A stretch of 64,000 bases of DNA from DASQFI01 sp035633215 (lineage in GTDB: Bacteria; Acidobacteriota; Vicinamibacteria; Vicinamibacterales; SCN-69-37). The notes below the pieces were generated by a model. That model saw only the letters and a list, made by a program, of their open reading frames with translations, was not told the DNA's origin and did not search any database. This document shows positions 1 through 10,100 of this stretch, one piece after another (the stretch's first letter is position 1; each line of letters begins with the position of its first letter). The stretch lies in the NCBI GenBank assembly GCA_035633215.1, contig DASQFI010000010.1:428847-492846 (forward strand), in the 5' to 3' direction. The translations under genes were made by a program, and so were the position numbers.

Positions 1-264
1 GACCGCCACAATGTGGATCGGCACGGCCAGCCGCGGATGGCCGTCGATGCGAAATCGCTTGGCCAGGATCGTGAGGGGCAGCGAAAGAATCGCCCATCCG
101 TACCAGAACGAGGCGTTCAGGGCGACCGACGGCCAGATCGCCGGTTGCCGTCCGCTGGTTTGAGCTGCGAGTTGATCCACCTGATAGCCGAGCGTCGCCG
201 AGAACGCCGCTGCGACCGTGGCCGCCATCAGGACAATCAGGACGATGCGAACCCGCGCCCGCAT
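1..264 (-). CDS. LytS-type sensor histidine kinase, N-terminal part (cut by window edge)
   Basis: The frame opens with ATG at 264 and runs off the window after 88 residues. The visible part is a hydrophobic helix at residues 5-24, a polar segment, then WPSVALNASFWYGW and a second hydrophobic stretch followed by LAKRF. This layout, a membrane region of alternating helices with a basic loop, is typical of the N-terminus of LytS/YehU-like sensor kinases (His_kinase family) that pair with LytTR regulators. No catalytic domain is visible, so the family call rests on the membrane region alone. The 199 bases from 265 to 463 show no gene and no clear promoter. Confidence 0.5.
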   Translation of the reverse strand, partial: MRARVRIVLIVLMAATVAAAFSATLGYQVDQLAAQTSGRQPAIWPSVALNASFWYGWAILSLPLTILAKRFRIDGHPRLAVPIHIVAV

Positions 265-463
265 TTGGTCACTATTGGGTCGGGCCCCGTTGGTGTCAAT
301 GGAGGTGGGACGAATGCGGTGACGAAGAGAGAGGCGTGTGTCCGCGAAGGGACAAAACCAGCGCTCGGAACCGGACGCAGAGGAACCGATAGGATTGTTC
401 CGTCCTGTTTTCGAACATGCGTCTCTCTAATCGCGGCGGGCCGTTCCCACTCGTCCTGGTCTC

Positions 464-2443
464 ATGAAATCGCATGATGGCGTCCGCGTCGTGTCCCGCC
501 TGAACGTATTGCGCCGCACACTGCGGCGGCTGTGCCTCCTGGCGGCGATCTGGGCCGTTGTCGTGGCGGCGACTGGCGGCTTCTACTTTCGGATCGGCCA
601 GGTGCCCGTGTCGTCACGGCGGCCCTGGACCGCGCTCTTGGTCGCGATCGCAGGTCTCGTCGTCGAGTCGCGCGTGGCACGCCGGCTGGGCGAGCAGAGC
701 CTGCTCGCGGCCGGTTGGCAGCGCGTCCGGTCGTGGTATGAGCAGGTCGAGTTGCGGTGGCGCGTGTGGGCGCGCCATCAGTACGTCGAGTGGTCGCGGC
801 GTCTGTGGCCCCGCTTTCAGCACGTCGGGTCGCTCGTGATTGGTCTGGCGGCAGTAGGGCTGAACGTCGCGGTCTGGCTCACCGCGCCGCCGTTCTGGCT
901 CGACGAGGAGACGATCGCGCTGAACGTGCGCGACCGGGGATTCGCCGAGCTCGGCGGCACGCTCTGGTTCGGCCAGAGTGCTCCGCTCGGGTGGCTGGTG
1001 CTCGAGCGCGCCACGCTCCTGGCACTCGGCACGAGTGAGGCCGCGATGCGAGCGGTGCCTCTGCTCTTCGGGATCGCACTGATCGCGGCAGCGCTGTGGT
1101 TCGGCCGTCGTTGGATGGGCTCGCTCGGGACCGCAGCGCTCGTCCTTCTCTGCGCGTTCGGTCCGTATCTTGTGCACTATCGATTCGAGGTGAAGCACTA
1201 CACCGCCGATGCATTCTGGGCGTTGCTGCTGCCCGCGTTGGCCGTCTGGGCCATCGAAGGCGACTCCCCGCGTCGCCGTTTGCATCGTCTGCTGATCTGG
1301 TGGACTGCAGCAGCGGTGGGTCTGTGGCTGGCCAACGGCGCGCTGCTCGTCACGCCCGGCGTCGCGTTGCTGCTCGTCGTGATCATGTGGCGCCGCCACG
1401 GCCGGCGCGCCGCGATGACCACCATCGCCCTTGGAGGCATCTGGCTTGCCTTCTTCGTCACCCATTACGAATGGTCGATTCGGCCTGCGCTTCAGAGCCA
1501 GCACCTTCACAACTTCTGGGCGGAGCAGCTGGCGCCGGCGTCGGACGGCCCCATTGCCCTCGCACGCTGGGTGGTTGCGCGGTTCCCGATGGTGGCGATG
1601 AATCCGGGAGGCACGGGACTGTGGGTGACTCTCTGGGCGTCAGCAATAACGGGCTTTGCGTGCAGCCGCCACCCGTTCGTCGGGCTCGTGTACGCGAGCG
1701 TACCGATCACGGCCCTCGCCCTCAGCCCGACCGTTCCGATGCATGAGCGCCTTGCGCTCTGGATCGTTCCAGCGCTCTATGTTGGCGTCGCGCTGCTGGT
1801 CGATCGAGCGGCACAGCTCTGTGTCGTTGGCGTTCGGCGGCGACAATGGCTGCTCGCTGCGACCGCGGCGTCTGTCCTCATCGTCGAATCGTTCCTCCTC
1901 GCCGACGTGCTCGGTCACGGCAGGGACGAGCTCGTGGGGGCGCGCTGGTCGGATGCCAAGCACAGCCTCAACGATCGGTTGGCCGTTCGGTGGCTGATGC
2001 GGCAGCATCGGCCCGGTGACGTCCTGATCAGTACGCGACTCGCCTGGCCCGCCGTGCGGTGGTACGGCGGTATTCGCGCCCTCGATGCCCCTGACGGCCG
2101 AATGAGGGATGGATCGCTCATGTACGAAGCCAGCTATCAGGCCGACCCAGGTTGTCTCACCGGGCAGCTTCGCGACACGCTGGCGAGCCATCACCGTGTG
2201 CTGGTCTACCTCGGATTTCGTGACGTGCCGGACGGTTTCGACGACCTGCTGTTGGAACGACTCGACGAACTCGGCGCAGTGGTCGATCTCCAGGAATTCG
2301 CCGGCCTGAGCCGCGCAGCCGTCCTCGACCTCCACGTGGCAGGCTCGGAGGAGATTACGTTTCGGTTGTTGTCCCGACGAAAGATGGAGGAATCGGTCCC
2401 CCTTGGCGGCTGCATCACCATCCAGCGGGCGGTCCTTTGGTAG
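464..2443 (+). CDS. polytopic glycosyltransferase-like membrane protein (PMT/ArnT superfamily)
   Basis: This 659-residue integral membrane protein has about ten hydrophobic helices. After two N-terminal helices and a basic, amphipathic stretch at residues 70-118, the PMT-like core begins. The acidic motif LDEE at residues 146-149 sits just after a helix, where PMT/ArnT enzymes carry their catalytic acidic residues in the first periplasmic loop. A soluble tail of roughly 150 residues closes the protein. The likely job is transfer of a lipid-linked sugar to an envelope acceptor; the acceptor cannot be told. It is a distant relative of the five similar proteins found up to 22 kb. GTG at 491 is an alternative start. 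The last 20 residues (basic, then hydrophobic) look unlike the rest and may be a replaced end. Confidence 0.7.
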   Translation: MKSHDGVRVVSRLNVLRRTLRRLCLLAAIWAVVVAATGGFYFRIGQVPVSSRRPWTALLVAIAGLVVESRVARRLGEQSLLAAGWQRVRSWYEQVELRWRVWARHQYVEWSRRLWPRFQHVGSLVIGLAAVGLNVAVWLTAPPFWLDEETIALNVRDRGFAELGGTLWFGQSAPLGWLVLERATLLALGTSEAAMRAVPLLFGIALIAAALWFGRRWMGSLGTAALVLLCAFGPYLVHYRFEVKHYTADAFWALLLPALAVWAIEGDSPRRRLHRLLIWWTAAAVGLWLANGALLVTPGVALLLVVIMWRRHGRRAAMTTIALGGIWLAFFVTHYEWSIRPALQSQHLHNFWAEQLAPASDGPIALARWVVARFPMVAMNPGGTGLWVTLWASAITGFACSRHPFVGLVYASVPITALALSPTVPMHERLALWIVPALYVGVALLVDRAAQLCVVGVRRRQWLLAATAASVLIVESFLLADVLGHGRDELVGARWSDAKHSLNDRLAVRWLMRQHRPGDVLISTRLAWPAVRWYGGIRALDAPDGRMRDGSLMYEASYQADPGCLTGQLRDTLASHHRVLVYLGFRDVPDGFDDLLLERLDELGAVVDLQEFAGLSRAAVLDLHVAGSEEITFRLLSRRKMEESVPLGGCITIQRAVLW

Positions 2444-2472
2444 TCAGCGCCTCGAGCACGTCAGCGAACTGG

Positions 2473-2529
2473 AAGACCTCGGGAGTCGTTTTTGGTCGTG
2501 GCGATGAGAAAAACGATCGCTGGCGTCTT
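2473..2529. repeat. degenerate copy of the GACCTCGGGTTTCG palindrome
   Basis: Left arm 2473-2493 and right arm 2509-2529 match at about 15 of 21 positions. The arms begin AAGACCTCGGG and end GTCTT, like the intact copies at 6158, 9127 and 45212. A run of T follows (2527-2538), so the hairpin could also end transcription of the upstream gene. It is the most worn of the four copies. Confidence 0.6.
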
Positions 2530-2543
2530 TTTTCTTTTATGAT

Positions 2544-4499
<1,956 letters not shown>

Positions 4500-4637
4500 T
4501 CTGAAATCTGGAATCTCGAATCTGCAATCTGGATTGCGCAATCTGGAATCTGGGAATCTGGAGTCTATCGGGATATCTGGAATCTATCGGGGATCTGCAC
4601 TCTGCAATCGGCAGTATCTAGAACCTGCTATCGAGTT
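4500..4637. repeat. array of the word AATCTGGAATCT (one-sided copy)
   Basis: The 138 bases between speA and the next gene are almost wholly made of variants of AATCTGGAATCT and TCTATCGGGGA in one orientation. It begins AATCTGAAATCTGG right at the speA stop. It is AT-richer than its surroundings. The same words recur at 14541-14800 and 51950-52185, where a mirrored half is also present. Confidence 0.75.
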
Positions 4638-4640
4638 CCG

Positions 4641-5852
4641 ATGATCGGTCGAATGCTGCGGGCCCTGAGCCTCATCGCCGCGACGGTGCTGCTCCTGGCC
4701 GGCGCCGCCAGGCAGGCCGAGCGGCCGATCCTCATCTTGATTTCGCTCGACGGCTGGCGGTGGGACTACCTCGACCCCGCGCAGACGCCTCATCTGCACA
4801 AGCTGGCGGCCGCCGGAGTGCGCGCTGAAGGACTGATCCCCGCGTTTCCCTCGAAGACGTTTCCCAACCACTACACGATCGTCACGGGCCTCTCGCCCGA
4901 GCACCACGGCATCGTCTCGAACACGATGGTGGACCGGACGATCGGACGTTTCACGATGTCCTCGGCAACGGCGAAGGACGCGCGCTGGTGGGGCGGTGAG
5001 CCGTTGTGGGTCACCGCGATTCGTCAGGGCCGGCGCGCGTCGGTCTTGTTCTGGCCCGGGTCGGAAGCGCCGATTGGCGGCGTGCGGCCGAACGACTGGC
5101 TCCCGTACAGCGACGCGTTCCCGAACACGGAACGGATCGATCGGATGTTGACGTGGCTGGCGCGGCCGGAAGGCGAGCGTCCGTCGTTCCTGACGCTCTA
5201 TTTCAACGATGTGGACTCGGCTGGTCACAGCTTCGGCCCCGACTCGGCGCAGGTGATGGCCGCCGCCGCCCGGCTCGACGGGCTCATTGGCTCGCTCATC
5301 GCGGGGGTCGAGAAGCTTGGCCTCGCAAGCCGCACGCACTACGTCGTCGTGTCGGACCACGGGATGTCGCAGCTTTCGTCCGACCGGACCATTTTTCTCG
5401 ACGACTACATCGACCTCTCGACGATCGAGGTCGTCGACTGGTCGCCAGCGCTGCAGATCCTGCCGCGGTCGGGATCCGTCGAGGACATCTACCGGGCGCT
5501 CAAAAGCCGGCACCCGTCACTTGCCGTGTACCGGCGTGAGGAAATGCCCCTGCACCTCCGCTATCGGGCGCACCCGCGCATTCCGCCCATCATCGGGCTG
5601 GCCGACGATGGCTGGTCCATTACGTCGAGGGCGCGCTCCGGCGGTCAACGCGGCGGCGACCACGGCTACGATCCGTTCTATCGATCCATGCACGGGCTGT
5701 TCGTCGCAAGCGGGCCTGCGTTTCGCCGCGGCGCGATCGTCCCCGCGTTCGAGAACATCCACATCTATGATCTGATGTGCCGCGTGCTCGGGCTCACGCC
5801 CGCGCGGAACGACGGCGATCCCGCGCTCGCGAGCCGGTTCCTGTCGCGCTGA
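4641..5852 (+). CDS. secreted NPP-type phosphodiesterase / alkaline phosphatase superfamily protein
   Basis: The protein is 403 residues with an N-terminal signal peptide (helix at about residues 8-22). It has the metal and nucleophile signature of ectonucleotide pyrophosphatase/phosphodiesterases: SLDGWR (Asp37), FPSKTFPNHY with the nucleophilic Thr73, NDVDSAGHS (Asp192, His196), SDHGM (Asp239, His240) and a final GDHGY/MHG near residue 330. These residues bind two zinc ions and hydrolyse phosphodiester or pyrophosphate bonds, here probably outside the cytoplasm. The substrate could be nucleotides or a lipid headgroup. It is followed after 6 bases by the next gene and probably shares its transcript. 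Confidence 0.85.
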   Translation: MIGRMLRALSLIAATVLLLAGAARQAERPILILISLDGWRWDYLDPAQTPHLHKLAAAGVRAEGLIPAFPSKTFPNHYTIVTGLSPEHHGIVSNTMVDRTIGRFTMSSATAKDARWWGGEPLWVTAIRQGRRASVLFWPGSEAPIGGVRPNDWLPYSDAFPNTERIDRMLTWLARPEGERPSFLTLYFNDVDSAGHSFGPDSAQVMAAAARLDGLIGSLIAGVEKLGLASRTHYVVVSDHGMSQLSSDRTIFLDDYIDLSTIEVVDWSPALQILPRSGSVEDIYRALKSRHPSLAVYRREEMPLHLRYRAHPRIPPIIGLADDGWSITSRARSGGQRGGDHGYDPFYRSMHGLFVASGPAFRRGAIVPAFENIHIYDLMCRVLGLTPARNDGDPALASRFLSR

Positions 5853-5858
5853 CGCACC

Positions 5859-7793
5859 GTGTCCGAACCTCCCGCCCCGCATGTGAATGACGGTCCCGTG
5901 CGCCGTGTGATCCGGATGATCGTCCTGTCGCTCGCGATCGTCGCGAGCCTCTGGACGACGTCGCTCGTGGTGTTTGGCGGCATCGAGACGCGCCTCCTCG
6001 GCGTGCGGATCACGTCGAACGATTTCCGCCGCACGCTCCTCTACGCGGCGATCTTGTTCACCATCTACATCCTCACGGGGACCGCCTCGCGGATTGCGGA
6101 CGCGCGCCAATCACTGCTGGGCCGGCTCCGCGGGAGTCTCAGCCGTGCGCTGCCGCCAGACCTCGGGTTTCGTTTCTCGAAAATCAGAGCAGAAACGACA
6201 CCCGACGTCTTCGCCGTGCTGCTCACCCTTGCGGTGCTCGTCGTCACGCTCACGTGGCACGTTCCAAACTCCGGCGGCGCCGACTCGTACGGGTATGTGA
6301 GTCAGGCCGATCTCTGGCTCAGCGGCAATCTGAAGGTCTCGCAGCCGTTCGTCGACCTCGTGCCCTGGCCGAACGCGGTCTGGACGTTCTCGCCGCTTGG
6401 CTACCGGCCGCTTCCCGACGGGACGATCGTGCCGACGTATTCGCCTGGTCTGCCGCTCCTCATGGCGGGCGCAAAGGCCGTGGCCGGTCACTGCGCGGCG
6501 TTCTGGGTCACGCCGATCTGCGGCGCGATCCTCGTGCTCACGACGTACGGGATTGGGAAACGGCTCGGGTCGGGCGCGGTCGGGCTGATCGGGGCCTGGC
6601 TCCTTGCCACCAGTCCCACGTTTCTCGGCAACGCGATCGTCCCGATGTCGGATGTGCCCGTTGCGGCGATGTGGACGGCGTCTTTCTGGCTGATTCTTCG
6701 CGGGTCGTTCTGGTCAGCGCTTGGCGCGGGACTCGTCACGGCCGTGGCCGTGATGATCCGCACGAACCTGGCGCCGATGGCGGCCATTTGCCCGATGTGG
6801 CTCGCGGTTCAGTTTCTTCGCGACGCCGGTCCGGCACGCCGCGCGAGGATGACGCAGCTTGCCGGGTTCGTTCTCGGCGTCCTGCCCGGGCCGCTGGTCG
6901 TCGCGATGATCAACTCGTATCTCTACTCATCGCCGTTCCGGTCCGGGTACGGCCATGTCAAAGACATCTACAAAGCCGCGTACGTCCCCCAGAATCTCCG
7001 GAACTACGCGCTCTGGCTGATCGAAACGCAGACCGTCGTCATTTTTGCCGGCGTCGTGGCGCTGGTCGCGCCCATCCGGCGCCTGTGGCCGTTCGTGAAA
7101 GATCGCTGGATCATCGTCGCGTTCGCGCTGTTCGTGCTCGGCATCTATGTCCAGTACTTGTTCTACGAAGTCTTCGACTCGTCGATGTACTTGCGGTTTC
7201 TCCTGCCGTGTTACCCGTTCGTGATGCTCGGCCTGGGCGCGGTCGTACAGTGGATCGCGTCGTTCAAATGGCGGCTGCTCACGCTGGCCACCTACGCCGG
7301 GGTGATCGTGCTCGGGTTGCACGGGTTCGATCTTGCCGAGAAGAGCGGGCTGTTCGACATCGGCCGCTCCGAGACCAAGTACGAGCTGGCCGGACGCCTT
7401 GTCGCGCGTATCGCTGCGCCGAACAGCATCGTCATGGCGATGCAGCACAGCGGGTCGATCCGCTACTACGGCGGACGATTGACGATGAGATACGACAGCC
7501 TGGACGGTCTGTGGCTCGACCGCGCGGTGGACTGGCTGTCCGAACGCGGCATCAAGACGTTCGTCTTCATCGAGGACTGGGAGGTGCCGCGGTTTCAGGA
7601 GCGGTTCGTGGGTCAGCGGCTCGGCGGTCTCAGCATGAAACCGCTCGTCACCTATCGCAACGCGTCGGCCGAAATGCACCTTTACGATTTGAGCCGGCCG
7701 GTCTCGGAGACGTTCGTGCAGAACATCGAAGAGAACTTCGCGCAGGCGCACTGCCTGCCGCCCGCGCCGCGGCTGAGGATTCCGATCAAATAA
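5859..7793 (+). CDS. PMT-type membrane glycosyltransferase, paralogue group A
   Basis: This 644-residue protein starts at GTG 5859, 6 bases after the previous stop. Two N-terminal helices precede a cytoplasmic loop. GGADSYGYVSQADLW follows; group-A paralogues share a SYGYVSQA-like motif here and lack the usual DE motif. About ten further helices run to residue 480, and a soluble tail carries MQHSGSIRYYGGR and FIEDWEVPRFQERF. The genes at 10097-11986 and 20158-22032 share this architecture. The TM2-TM3 loop contains DLGFRFSKIRAETTPDV, encoded by a palindromic repeat. The paralogue at 20158 lacks about 18 residues at the same place, the length of the repeat. A role in envelope sugar transfer is inferred from the fold class only. 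Confidence 0.7.
   Translation: MSEPPAPHVNDGPVRRVIRMIVLSLAIVASLWTTSLVVFGGIETRLLGVRITSNDFRRTLLYAAILFTIYILTGTASRIADARQSLLGRLRGSLSRALPPDLGFRFSKIRAETTPDVFAVLLTLAVLVVTLTWHVPNSGGADSYGYVSQADLWLSGNLKVSQPFVDLVPWPNAVWTFSPLGYRPLPDGTIVPTYSPGLPLLMAGAKAVAGHCAAFWVTPICGAILVLTTYGIGKRLGSGAVGLIGAWLLATSPTFLGNAIVPMSDVPVAAMWTASFWLILRGSFWSALGAGLVTAVAVMIRTNLAPMAAICPMWLAVQFLRDAGPARRARMTQLAGFVLGVLPGPLVVAMINSYLYSSPFRSGYGHVKDIYKAAYVPQNLRNYALWLIETQTVVIFAGVVALVAPIRRLWPFVKDRWIIVAFALFVLGIYVQYLFYEVFDSSMYLRFLLPCYPFVMLGLGAVVQWIASFKWRLLTLATYAGVIVLGLHGFDLAEKSGLFDIGRSETKYELAGRLVARIAAPNSIVMAMQHSGSIRYYGGRLTMRYDSLDGLWLDRAVDWLSERGIKTFVFIEDWEVPRFQERFVGQRLGGLSMKPLVTYRNASAEMHLYDLSRPVSETFVQNIEENFAQAHCLPPAPRLRIPIK
6158..6210. repeat. GACCTCGGGTTTCG palindrome inside a coding region
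   Basis: Arms 6158-6177 and 6191-6210 are inverted complements with two mismatches and a 13-base loop. The copy is read through in frame as DLGFRFSKIRAETTPDV in the surrounding membrane protein. It lies in a loop between transmembrane helices and adds about 18 codons relative to the paralogue at 20158-22032. Confidence 0.85.
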
Positions 7794-7814
7794 GACCAGG
7801 AGGCGACTCAGGGG

Positions 7815-10100
7815 TCAGTGCACCGAGAGTTCCGCGATGGACCAGTAGTACGTTGGCTCCTGCGCGAGTTGGCGCAGCCTGATGTACCGCGCGCGGCGAC
7901 TCTCGAGGGCGATGATGAGCGGCACGCGCCTCGGATCGCGGATCGCGGCGACGAACGCCGCCCCGGTGCCTGAACCGCGCCACGTCCCGGTCCAGTTCTG
8001 ACCGTCGTCGGAAAGATCAACCTGCAGCTCACGAGGAAAATCGGAACCGAACGGGCCCAGCTCGAGGACGACGGCGGCGATTGGCCGCGCCTCGCCCAGA
8101 TCCATGATCAGTTCTTCCTTCCCGGTTTGCGGACCCGTCTCCCAGCGCGTCTGCAGATCACCGTCCGTGAGTCCACGGATCTGCGCGGAGTTGACGTTGA
8201 CCTCGATCGTGCGAATCGGCAGCGGGGCGCCGAGTGTGAGGCCCGGGCCCGCCGCCGGTTTGTGGCTCGAGCTCAACCGATACACGGCGTACTGCCCGCC
8301 GGTGCTGTCGAGCCGTGTCGCGCGCGTCAGCGCGTACTTGTCGAGCGATCCATCCGGATCGAGGCTGGTGTCGAGGACGATCTCGTTGACGCCAAGCGCG
8401 GCAAGCTCGTCGAGCACGCTCGGATCTCGCGCCTCGATTCCAAGCCGCAGCGACCAGTACCATGCCGGGAAATTACCGCTGTAGCCATTGGCGATGGGCT
8501 TGCCGTGCCACATGCCGCGGTACATCGCGGTGAGGTCATCGCCGGGATCGCCGAGCGGCAGCGACAGCAACGGGCCAGCGGTGCGCGTCGTGCCGCGCGG
8601 CCATGGCGCCGGCGCGGGTTCGAGCGGCATGCTGCTCACCCAGCCGTCGGCGAGGATCGCGCAGGCGAAGAGTGACGTCATGACAAACCGCGCGCGCGGG
8701 GCGGTCGATGTCCAGATTCGGCGGTAGGCAAGCGCGGCGGCCGTCGAAAGGCACAGGATCATGAGCATCGTGAACCGCGCCGGCACGCGCAGGGCGTCCC
8801 AGCCTGGAATGTTCAGCAGCCAGGCGTAAGGCGCCGTCTCCAGGATCGGCCGGCCGAGCAAGGTCGGGACTGGACCCAGGCACAGCAGCCACATCACGGC
8901 CGCGGCCAGGAGGTAGAACACGAACGGCGATCGACGCCGGTACGCATCCGCCATCGTCCGGCTGGTGGCGAGAAAGAGAACGAACAGCCCCAGCGCGAGC
9001 GTCAGCGGTTTTTCGGGGTGATTGGCTGACAGGCGCAAACCCAGGATCGTCGTTTCCCCAGGCGACACGAATGCCGTGATGCCGGCGGCGAGCAGGACGA
9101 GCGTGGCGAGAAGGAGCAAGGATCTCAAGACCTCGGGTTTCGTTTTACGAACTTTGAAAAACGAAACCCGAGGTCTTAACACCCCGAGAACAATCAACAC
9201 AATCACCGTCAGCCCGGGGAAGAGCTCGTCCTCCGCTTTGCGCATGCTGTGCATGAATCCCCAGACCGCGAGCTGAGCCGACGCATCGAAGATCGACGCG
9301 ACGTCGGCGCTGAAGCCGAGGATTTCGTCGAACCGCCGGCGGAAGCCGAATGCTTCGTGCACGTGCCGGTAGCGAATCAGCACAGGCAGCATTGCCGCGA
9401 ATGCGACGCCCCACGCCGCGCCGATCGCGACCGCCGTCCGCCAGCGCCGCCAGGGTACGAACCACGCGATCCAGATCGCGACGAGGATGGAGAAGAACGC
9501 CAGGTAGTACCCGTTCGTGAGCGCTTGCATCAGCCACATCGCCGCGAACAGCGCGAGCCACTTCCAACCGCCGCCGTCGACGAACCGGTGCAGGCCGAGG
9601 AGTCCCACCGGCATCCAGAACGTCGCCAGCACCTGCAGGTGCGGAAACTGCGCGACGCGATACGGCGCGAAGCCGAACGCCAACCCTCCGAGGAACGCCG
9701 CGTCGCGGCGGCCGGTCAGGTGCAGGCACAACAGGTATCCGGCAAACGCCGACAGCGCGAAGGTCAGGAGAAACACGACGTTGTAGCTCACGACCGCGCT
9801 TCCGGTGAGCCAGTAGACCGGCGACGAAATCGGCGAGAGACCCGCGAGGTGTTCGGAAAACGCGAGGACGTTCTCAGCGGGGAAGAACGCGGGCGCGTTC
9901 CACCAGCCAGAGGTCAGCGGCACATGCGTCGCGTTCCACCACAAGATCCACATGTTGAGCAGCGGGTCGCCGAGATCGTTGGCGACGGCGGTCGGGAGCC
10001 GGAGGATCAGCGGAAAGGTGAGAGCGATCGCGAAGGCGAGGTACAACCCGAAGACCAGGAGCGCTCCGAAGTCGCGGCGTGGTTCGACCTCGGAGGTCAT
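7815..10100 (-). CDS. PMT-type membrane protein with C-terminal discoidin-like domain, group B
   Basis: The protein is 761 residues. ATG 10100 overlaps the stop of the upstream gene (ATGA), so the two are co-transcribed. The N-terminal part has about ten helices with DLGDPLLNMWILWW and WWNAPAFFPAE after the first helix, then HSMRKAEDELFPG. A soluble part contains GYSGNFPAWYW. The last 130 residues (TRWETG, LDLG-like strands, RARYIRLRQL, YYWSIAELSVH) look like an F5/8 type C (discoidin) carbohydrate-binding domain. The gene at 12181-14517 shares the whole layout. A 51-base palindrome is translated in an inter-helix loop as RVSFFKVRKTKPEV. The likely role is an envelope glycosyltransferase with a sugar-binding tail; the substrate is unknown. 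Confidence 0.7.
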   Translation of the reverse strand: MTSEVEPRRDFGALLVFGLYLAFAIALTFPLILRLPTAVANDLGDPLLNMWILWWNATHVPLTSGWWNAPAFFPAENVLAFSEHLAGLSPISSPVYWLTGSAVVSYNVVFLLTFALSAFAGYLLCLHLTGRRDAAFLGGLAFGFAPYRVAQFPHLQVLATFWMPVGLLGLHRFVDGGGWKWLALFAAMWLMQALTNGYYLAFFSILVAIWIAWFVPWRRWRTAVAIGAAWGVAFAAMLPVLIRYRHVHEAFGFRRRFDEILGFSADVASIFDASAQLAVWGFMHSMRKAEDELFPGLTVIVLIVLGVLRPRVSFFKVRKTKPEVLRSLLLLATLVLLAAGITAFVSPGETTILGLRLSANHPEKPLTLALGLFVLFLATSRTMADAYRRRSPFVFYLLAAAVMWLLCLGPVPTLLGRPILETAPYAWLLNIPGWDALRVPARFTMLMILCLSTAAALAYRRIWTSTAPRARFVMTSLFACAILADGWVSSMPLEPAPAPWPRGTTRTAGPLLSLPLGDPGDDLTAMYRGMWHGKPIANGYSGNFPAWYWSLRLGIEARDPSVLDELAALGVNEIVLDTSLDPDGSLDKYALTRATRLDSTGGQYAVYRLSSSHKPAAGPGLTLGAPLPIRTIEVNVNSAQIRGLTDGDLQTRWETGPQTGKEELIMDLGEARPIAAVVLELGPFGSDFPRELQVDLSDDGQNWTGTWRGSGTGAAFVAAIRDPRRVPLIIALESRRARYIRLRQLAQEPTYYWSIAELSVH
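9127..9177. repeat. GACCTCGGGTTTCG palindrome inside a coding region
   Basis: Arms 9127-9146 and 9158-9177 are 20-base perfect inverted complements with an 11-base loop, the most perfect copy in the window. On the minus strand it is read in frame as RVSFFKVRKTKPEVL, in a loop between membrane helices. The group-B paralogue at 12181 has a loop of similar length but unrelated sequence, so net gain of residues cannot be shown here. Confidence 0.9.
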